From assembly GCA_045837725.1 (NCBI GenBank), contig JBEWZL010000213.1:1-64000 (forward strand): 64,000 bases of DNA, given 5' to 3'. The stretch comes from Vermamoeba vermiformis. Its lineage: Eukaryota; Tubulinea; Echinamoebida. The translations under genes and the position numbers were made by a program. Below the pieces are notes generated by a model. It saw nothing but the letters and a program-made list of their open reading frames with translations, was not told the origin of the DNA and ran no database searches. This document shows positions 57,271 to 64,000 of the stretch, in pieces. The number at the start of each line of letters is the position of its first letter. Position 1 is the first letter of the stretch.

Positions 57271-59315
57271 ATGGAACACTCTCTAACATTTTTGGGTGCT
57301 ATTAACACCTTCGGAGGCCTTAATTTTGGTTATAACACCGGTAGGTAAAAATGTCTCGATCCAGATCGCATTTTATAATAAATGATTATATTTAGCAATT
57401 ATTGCATACGCATTAATATCGCTGAAACCTCAGTACGATTTGGACTCCTTTAACGTAAGTGAAATAAATTGCAATTATTAACTTTGACACAAAAATATCT
57501 AAAAATGTTATTATTAGGAAGGTCTACTCGCTGGATCCGTTCTTCTAGGTGGATTAATTGGCGCATTAACTGCTGGCATTTTTGCCGATTTTTTGGGACG
57601 TAAAAAGGTGGGTGACACAGTGTCACGATATGGCACGCAAGATCAGATCTGCACAGAATCCCGTGCTTATCAATATTTCATTATTATTGATATATTTGGC
57701 GATAATAAGCTGATTTTTTCCGATAGGCAATCCTGATCGTCTCAATAATCAATATTATTGCTGCCGTTGTTCTCGCACTCTCGCCTTCTTTCGTATTTAT
57801 GCTCGTAGTGCGTGCTATATTCGGTTTTGGTAAGTAATAATGCACTATAAACTCTCTATCAGATCCGCTAATAATTTCCTTTTTAGGTGTTGCTAGTTCA
57901 GTAGTCTTATGTCCTTTGTACGTTGCTGAAACAGTAGACCCTCAAAAAAGAGGATTAATGGGAGGAATTTTTCAGGTATTTATAATATGCGGAGGTATTA
58001 ATCTGAAATCTAAGCTCATTTTATTTATCGGATCTAGCTCGCCGTTACATTAGGCATCTTAATCGCCTATCTCGTCGGATTTGCCCTCATTAGACTAGCA
58101 GCATCTGTAAGTATATAATTACATTGCTACTTATCTTATTAACGTCTATGTAGGATATTAACTGGCGCGTAATGTTAGGCCTTGGAGGATTTCCAGGCTT
58201 AGGTCTGCTTATTTTAGGCATTAAAATGGAAGAATCTCAATTATGGATTGATAAAAAGGTATGAATAATATCAAAACTCGACTTAAATTAATTTCCTTTC
58301 TTGTAGCGAGGAATGAAATCGGATTTGGATCATCTTCTTGAAGACACAGAAAGGTACGTTAAAATAGAATTTATATTGTTATTCTGATATGCTATTATAG
58401 TCTTGAACCAAAAGCACAAGCCCGAATCTGCAGCGCTCACGGAATTAAATTGATCGTAACGATTATTGCTCTTGCTGCTACAGTACAACTAACTGGTAAT
58501 ATTTAACCCTTGCGTTATTAAACCTTTATTTATATATCCTATTAGGCATCAACGGAATTATGTTCTTCGCACCAAGTTTGCTTCAAAAAGTTGGCATCCA
58601 GCAAGAGAGCGAAATTTTAACTATTGTAAGCAATGCAAAGCCTTGATATAATCATATTAATCCTAATTATGTAGATTATTGGAGTATGGAACCTTGTTAT
58701 CACCGTTGGCGTCGTATTTAGTGGCTTTGTTGATAAGTTCGGAAGAAAGCCGATCTGGGTACGTTTTATACGCTTATTGAAATCATATCTAACTATAGCA
58801 TAGCTTATTACATCCATTACTATGGCCGTATCAACTCTCGTCTTAGCTATAGTCTCACTTCAAACCGTTGAAATTGATCCGCAAGCTCGATCTTGGATCT
58901 CGGTCATTGCTATTGCACTGTTTATTGCCGGATTTGCTGCTGGACCTGGATTAGTGTTCTGGATCATAGTCAACGAGATATTCCCGAAGTAAGACCTCAT
59001 TGTAGAAGTACGTTAGATTCGCGTACTGACCATTTCCGTTACAGACAATACCGCGAATATGGCGCTGCTATTGGCAACGGAGCATGTTGGATATTTAATT
59101 TAATTTTAACAAGCTTTTTCCAACGTAAGTAATGAATGAACCAACTTTGTACAGATGCGATCTTGCTAACAAATGATTTTCCTTAATTAGTAAGCATTGA
59201 TAATTATGGTGTTTCTGCCGTTTTCTTTGGCTTCTCGGGAATTGGAATTGCCATGGTAATTATAGCCGCAACAATGTTGCCAGAAACACGACCGAATCCA
59301 AGATCCATAAATTAG
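57271..59315 (+). CDS. MFS sugar transporter (sugar porter family)
   Basis: Twelve or so short exons encode about 460 residues with many hydrophobic helices. The N-terminus HSLTFLGAINTFGGLNFGYN corresponds to helix 1. Motif A appears twice as GIFADFLGRKK and GFVDKFGRKP. VSLCPLY-like VVLCPLYVAET matches helix 4-5, INGIMFFAPSLL is the QLTGIN-type motif of helix 7, EIFP and QYREYGAAIGNG follow helix 10, and the end PETRPNPRSIN resembles PETKG. The pattern is that of hexose or polyol proton symporters/facilitators. Substrate is unknown. The exon-rich structure places introns near helix ends. Confidence 0.9.
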
Positions 59316-59353
59316 TTACTTCCTCTCAAAACACTTTAGAACCATTAGGCTTG

Positions 59354-61641
59354 TTATTTATTTTCAATCGATTCAGCATCGTCTTGCTTTTCTTCTTTGG
59401 GCTGCTCTTTGGGCGGTTCTTGAGCTTGATCTTCGGTTGCGCTCTTCTTAGCCTCTTTTTCGTTTTTTTCTTGTTCTTCTAATTGCGCCTTTTCTTCTAA
59501 ACACTTCTCGCAGTGGCAATTGAACAAATACTTCTCCCATAACATTTGTTGGCGAGATTTGTAGTCCGCGTCGTCATCGTCTAAATAATTAATAGTGATT
59601 TCTTCGCCTTTAGCAATAGGTCTTAAAGCTACGATAGAAATTCGTGCCTCTTCTCCTTCTTCCATAATACGTTCATCAGTTTTGCCTAAAAAGGAAATTA
59701 ATTAGATCCAGCCGAATTTATTTCTTTGCGCCTGCTTACCAAAGCCAAATCCACCAATTGATATAGCATTAGGACGACACGAATGGTTGAAGCAACTATG
59801 TACGAGGCACATGCCAATGCCTAACAAGAAATCATTAGAAAGCGTTATAACAGTTAATTTTTTCTTCTCGTACATGAAGCGAATGGCGGCACAGAGTTGT
59901 TATAATAGTTTCGCTTAAGTACATCTAGCGGCATCACTGTATCATTGAACGAATCCAATTCTGCATCACTTGTCCTGTTAGCTGATTAGTACTGAGTCAG
60001 ATCCGCTGTTTGGTACGTACTCCCGGGCATTCAGCTTCTTAATGTATGAACTCAATGGTGAATACATATTCATGCAAGCACAGTTCAAGTTGCCGATAGC
60101 CAATAGTCGGTCGAAGAAATCGATATTGAATACTGCAAGCCAAGATTAGTAACGTCAAAGTGACACGTGTCATTCGAATCTTTTACGAACCTGAACTTAA
60201 CACGCGCTCGTCATCGAGCTCAGGTTTGTATAAAATCTCTTTCAACATTTCAATGCCCAATCCAGCCCGTTCAATCAATGTCTTTCTAAGCACTTCGTCA
60301 TCGGCATCGTCTTCGTGCATTTGTCGAACCATTAGCTCGACCCATGAGCCCCTAAACAACCTTGTTAATACTCAATTATACTTTAAATATGTTACTACAT
60401 ACTGTAAATAGTACTGCCATGGCTCCCAAGCCTTAATAATATCACCCTGAAAATGTCGTCAGATCTACTACTTTTGAACCGGTAAGCCGGGAAGAGAATA
60501 ACTTACATTACACCGTCTAGCTTCTAATATGATCATAGCCAACATTCTCTCGGCCAACATAAACTACACGAACCAAACTTAGTTAATAATAAACCAAAAT
60601 TATAACTGAAACAGAGGTCCGTACGTTATCACAAAATCTCCATGCAAACTCTTCGAATTTGATTACCGGGTTGTCCGGTCCTGCATTAGGCCCTGCGCAC
60701 AATGCCTATATAAAAATTAATATTGAAAAACACGTACGTCAAGCTAAAAAGTAATTCTGCGTACCTCGTGAAATTCGTACCACGCACGCTCTTTGCATGA
60801 GTCGCTGCAGTATGAAACTAATTTGCAGTGCTCGCACTCGACAGGCTCGACTATTTTTGTAGGATAACACTCCTCAAAATAAGGCAGTTCGTATTTATAG
60901 TCTTCGATTTTCATCTGGATCGCGTGATTAAAAAAAAAATTGGTTTGAAAGATTATTTGAGACTTACAGCTTCGACGCCACATTTTTCTACTAAATAATG
61001 AATATGATTTTCGATAGGACCAATATATTTCATGCAATAATGGCAAGCAGATCTTTTCGTTCGGTACTCCGGCTAAAAAAACACATCAGATCCGCATTTA
61101 AGTATTATTATCATGATTTGTTATACCTCTGGTGGCACAATAGAGACTACGAATGGATTTTCCACTAAAAGAATTTCATCTTCTTCGATGTCTCGTTTGG
61201 CGAATAGACCCTTGCCCACTTCAGGGCTTACGTACTTCACTTCGATGTCATCTTGCAGTCCAATGATTCTTGTAGCATCAGTGATGTACTACGAAAGTAT
61301 AATTAGGTCGTGATCGCTAAACTGGGCCAGCTAATCAAGATCGCAAAAATAATTTCCACCCATAAATTACAGACCGCATTAAAAATATGATCTTTATGAA
61401 AATACAATGTAAAGTAATATGAAAAGCAAATATTAGGTATTGATTGCACCAACAAAAATTTGGACGCATATTTTTTTGCAGTTTTAGTAAATCCAAGCTT
61501 GATCTGAACTACTTCGGGTCTGAAATGGTATAATTATATTTAATTAATATTATTATTCGACGTTTTATCGCTCGCGATTGTTGAAAACGCAACAGTATAC
61601 CGTACCTGAAGCATCTCTTCGCGATCAGTAACAACTTGCAT
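59354..61641 (-). CDS. SMYD-type SET and MYND domain protein
   Basis: MQVVTDREEMLQ opens at 61641; a 320-nt intron follows. The SET N-part is VGKGLFAKRDIEEDEILLVE. MYND-type zinc ligands are in CHYCMKYIGP and CEHCKLVSYCSDSCKERAW with YEFHE. The SET core has SCFNHSCRPNA (cofactor-binding Asn-His), then PIAKGEEITINYLDD, and the post-SET CHCEKC. SMYD proteins methylate lysines on histones or other proteins. A Glu/Lys-rich C-terminal tail (KEQPKEEKQDDAES) is specific to this copy. About nine exons. The protein lies mostly as SMYD order: SET-MYND-SET-post-SET. An intron carries the palindrome at 60161. Confidence 0.9.
60161..60172. repeat. Intronic palindrome TGACACGTGTCA (perfect copy)
   Basis: In a SMYD-gene intron. 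The context on the plus strand is AAAG before and TTCG after. Confidence 0.8.
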
Positions 61642-61957
61642 GATTGTCAGAGTACTCTTTTTAAATGACAGGAGTGGCCTCGTTATCTACAAATAATACA
61701 ACATTAGATTTCGGCTAATCTCGCAATCTAGATGACAGCCCTGGTAGATAACGGCGATCCATCCGGTTTTATTCTTTGATTTATTCGCCGTTAAAATTTT
61801 TATCCTGCCTTCATAAATAAATAAGCGTATTCTTTTTGCAGCTACACGACGTTGTTATGGTTAAAAAAAGATTCTTTTATTCAGATGCAGATCCAAATGG
61901 AACACACCAAAAATGTCCACATTATTTATATATTCCATTAATGATAGCTTAACGTTC
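61642..61957. other. Intergenic; no gene seen
   Basis: About 316 AT-rich bases between the SMYD start and the MRH-protein stop, both on the minus strand. Nothing else identifiable. Confidence 0.5.
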
Positions 61958-63575
61958 TTAAGCACTAACAGGAGTGTAACCACCCTTACCAGTGCACTTG
62001 CCAATGAGGAACTTGAAGCCGTCCTGAAAAAATCGTTGCATTAGACAAAGCGCAATTCGCAGTACATTTAAATGAATACTTTAAGCAATAAATAGCATAT
62101 TATTCCAAAAATAATTCATTACAAAGCTAAAATAGCTAATAAATTTCGTTCCCAAAAGAAGCTTCGGAAACGAAACAAGAAATTTGAATAGACAATTCCA
62201 ATTATCGATAACGAGACCGTAGTATTGTCTAAAATATGTATATAGCCATAAATATCGAAAATGTTAATAAGACTTACGCCAATCAAAGCGGGCAAATCGC
62301 ACCAGAACTCAGAGTTGGGAACCATTTCCTTGCCGCGTTGCTTCTTGATGGCAGCGTTGAAGATGAGACCACCAACGAAGTAGACGAACAACAAGCAAGC
62401 AACGCTATATTTAAAAATATTTGTTAATAAAAAAGCCTTGCTGGATCTATCAAAATTAAAACGGGACAAAACGAAGCAAATAACGAAAAAAACTGTTAGA
62501 CCGCAATAATAATCTAGAAGGGTTGTATGGTGTGATTTAATACCGCGTAATCGAGTTGAACGCCGAAAAAAATTGGATTAAGGTTTGATCCGTATGTTTT
62601 AACGCTACTTACATGATGATGAAGATCCAGCCACCATCCATACCGCCAGCAGGGCAAGCGTGAGCAGAGGTACCGTTGATATAGAAGACAGGGGGTTGTT
62701 GCTGAACAAATAAGTTAGATCTGATCGGATGTGTGCTGGATTCTAGAATGACATGTCGTCCGAGCTCAATAATAATACTTACAGGCTCAGCACCATAAGG
62801 AGTTCCCCAGTTGATAACGTTGGTAGCCTCTGTAATTGAGGAAATTTAGTAAATACGAAAAAACGTTTCGAATCGCGCATGCGACTTACTAGCATCGCAA
62901 ATAAGAGTAACAACGGTAGCACGAGGGCCTTGAGGGTTGCAAGAACCGCACATATCACCACCTTGGTATTGAATTTGGAAACCGTGACCATTGTCTGAAA
63001 AGAAAAAGTCAGATCGGGCGCTCATTTTAATAGATAAAGCAATGTAACTTTGTAACAATTATGAATTGCATATTACTTAATTATTTGATTGAATTATCGC
63101 AGTTTGGTTGATTTACTTACTCAAACCAGTGAGTTGAGCAGTATCCCAGTGACCGAAGCACTTAGCGTTGGTAGGAGCAGGACCCCAGCTCTGGCAAACA
63201 CCAGCAGTGTTGGGACCAATGCAAGAGCCAGCGCAACCGTAAGGAGAGTTGGCGCAGATAGAAATGTTAAAAGTGTAAGTGGAACCACCAGAATTTTGAG
63301 TAGCTTGCCAAATGCTAGTAAAATACAAAATGTTAATAAACATGCACGAATATTATGCGCGAAGTAATTTTAGACGTCGTTATTATTTTTGGAAAATATC
63401 TTTCCATTGAATCCGGACGCGATGCGAAAATTAAAAAATAACGATATACTTACTTGTTAGCGAAAAAAGAAAGGTCGTAGGCAGAACCGTCAGCAGCCTT
63501 GAGCTTAGTGCTGCAAGAAGGAGCTTCAGCCAAAACAGTGGCTACCAAAGCCAAGCAGATTAAAGCACGAATCAT
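61958..63575 (-). CDS. MRH-domain type I membrane protein (mannose-6-phosphate-receptor/Atg27-like)
   Basis: MIRALICLALVATVLAEAPS is a signal peptide. The luminal domain has GSAYDLSFFANK, YTFNISICANSPYGC, YQGGDMCGSC, RATVVTLICDAS and paired Cys, the pattern of mannose-6-phosphate receptor homology domains. Then GGWIFIIVACLLFVYFVGGL is the membrane segment, and the cytosolic part KEMVPNSEFWCDLPALIG then DGFKFLIGKCTGKGG matches the tail shared by cation-dependent M6P receptor and Atg27-like proteins. Role: lysosomal enzyme sorting or autophagosome membrane traffic. Seven exons. End SA at 61958. Which of the two families it belongs to cannot be settled by eye. Confidence 0.85.
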
Positions 63576-64000
63576 TGTTTGATAGGATATAACACACCAA
63601 CGAATGTGGTTAGACTCTTAGTTGTGCTTTTAAACGTTTATGAATAAACAGAAAATAAATAAAATGATTTTGCTTCGTTTTGATTTTTTGGTGGAACTTT
63701 CTCACTCGCGCAAAAAAAATCAGAAGTTACCCACCGTTGTAAGAATGCACAACTAGGGACTACCAATCGAACAATTGTCGTTATGCTTTAGCTATGCTAG
63801 CAAGGCGACTCCTTTAGAGAAACACCGAGCGAATTGCGCCATAAGTAATTAACAGCTCAAGGTAGGCACCTTTATTATCAATAGAAATTCGCGACCGAAG
63901 ATCAATTTCGAGTTCCGTAGCGTACCATTAACCATGCAATTCAAAATCAATTGTTGAAAGACCGATCAATCAATTTTTTTGATCAAGTCGAAATTGAGTT
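63576..64000. other. Promoter side of the MRH gene; window edge
   Basis: About 425 bp, AT-rich, with no supported gene. Likely holds the promoter of the MRH gene. Confidence 0.4.

Noticed and set aside
1-64000. Bacterial contamination of the assembly because of ArsA
   Set aside because: ArsA has spliceosomal introns with the local consensus and lies among intron-rich eukaryotic genes.
1-64000. CRISPR arrays, LTR elements or virus-like genes
   Set aside because: No regular spaced repeats, reverse transcriptase, integrase or capsid-like sequences were seen.

Overview
The window is nuclear DNA from a compact, intron-rich eukaryotic genome. Nearly every gene is cut by several GT-AG introns, mostly 40-100 nt and at least one about 37 nt. 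Intergenic gaps are usually under 600 bp, and TAA, TAG and TGA are all used as stops, so the standard code fits. Coding sequence is fairly GC- and CpG-rich while introns are AT-rich. The mix of genes (SAC1, heterotrimeric G-alpha, F-BAR/SH3, TACC, an SH2-like domain, a GH13 branching enzyme, F-box proteins, an MRH sorting receptor) suggests a free-living unicellular amoebozoan or unicellular opisthokont relative. I lean to a protosteloid-type amoeba, but this is inference and the species cannot be read from the sequence.

Layout. 1-2.7 kb: a MITE-like foldback element in an intron of the 3' part of SAC1. 3.0-7.3 kb: three tandem paralogs of an unrecognised family sharing an LVEGFP core. 7.5-14.4 kb: an F-box/WD40 protein, an SNX3-like PX protein, a G-alpha and an ADP/ATP carrier with an altered signature. 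15-27 kb: glycogen branching enzyme, an F-BAR/SH3 protein with a tRNA-Pro gene nested in an intron, a TACC-domain protein and a secreted vWD/cysteine-rich protein. 27.5-32.2 kb: two tandem genes fusing an F-box to an eEF1A-like, apparently nucleotide-binding-dead module; one carries an internal exon inversion. 32.3-40.1 kb: tRNA-splicing endonuclease subunit SEN34, an SH2-like protein with an unrecognised neighbour, and a peroxisomal ABCD half-transporter. 40.2-43.4 kb: a bacterial-type two-domain ArsA with a mitochondrial-like presequence, between two 235-bp direct repeats. 43.5-64 kb: a small unrecognised protein, a DUF924 protein, a P-loop protein, a DUF5054-like secreted protein, RING-CH membrane ubiquitin ligase, CAP/PR-1 protein, a type I membrane glycoprotein, a sugar transporter, a SMYD-type SET protein and an MRH receptor.

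Two signals cut across genes. A perfect 12-bp palindrome, TGACACGTGTCA, occurs seven times, six of them in introns of unrelated genes, with several near-copies. A second motif around TCAGATCYG also recurs in introns. The palindrome lies at or beside the ends of the inverted exon in the second F-box/eEF1A-like gene, so it may have taken part in that rearrangement.

The genes are not an operon; most are housekeeping genes of membrane traffic, carbon metabolism and signalling. The strongest candidates for something undescribed are the F-box/pseudo-eEF1A pair, the ArsA gene that looks horizontally acquired and retargeted, the LVEGFP tandem family, and the intronic palindrome system. All exon boundaries were placed by eye from splice consensus, reading frame and homology, so individual junctions may be off.
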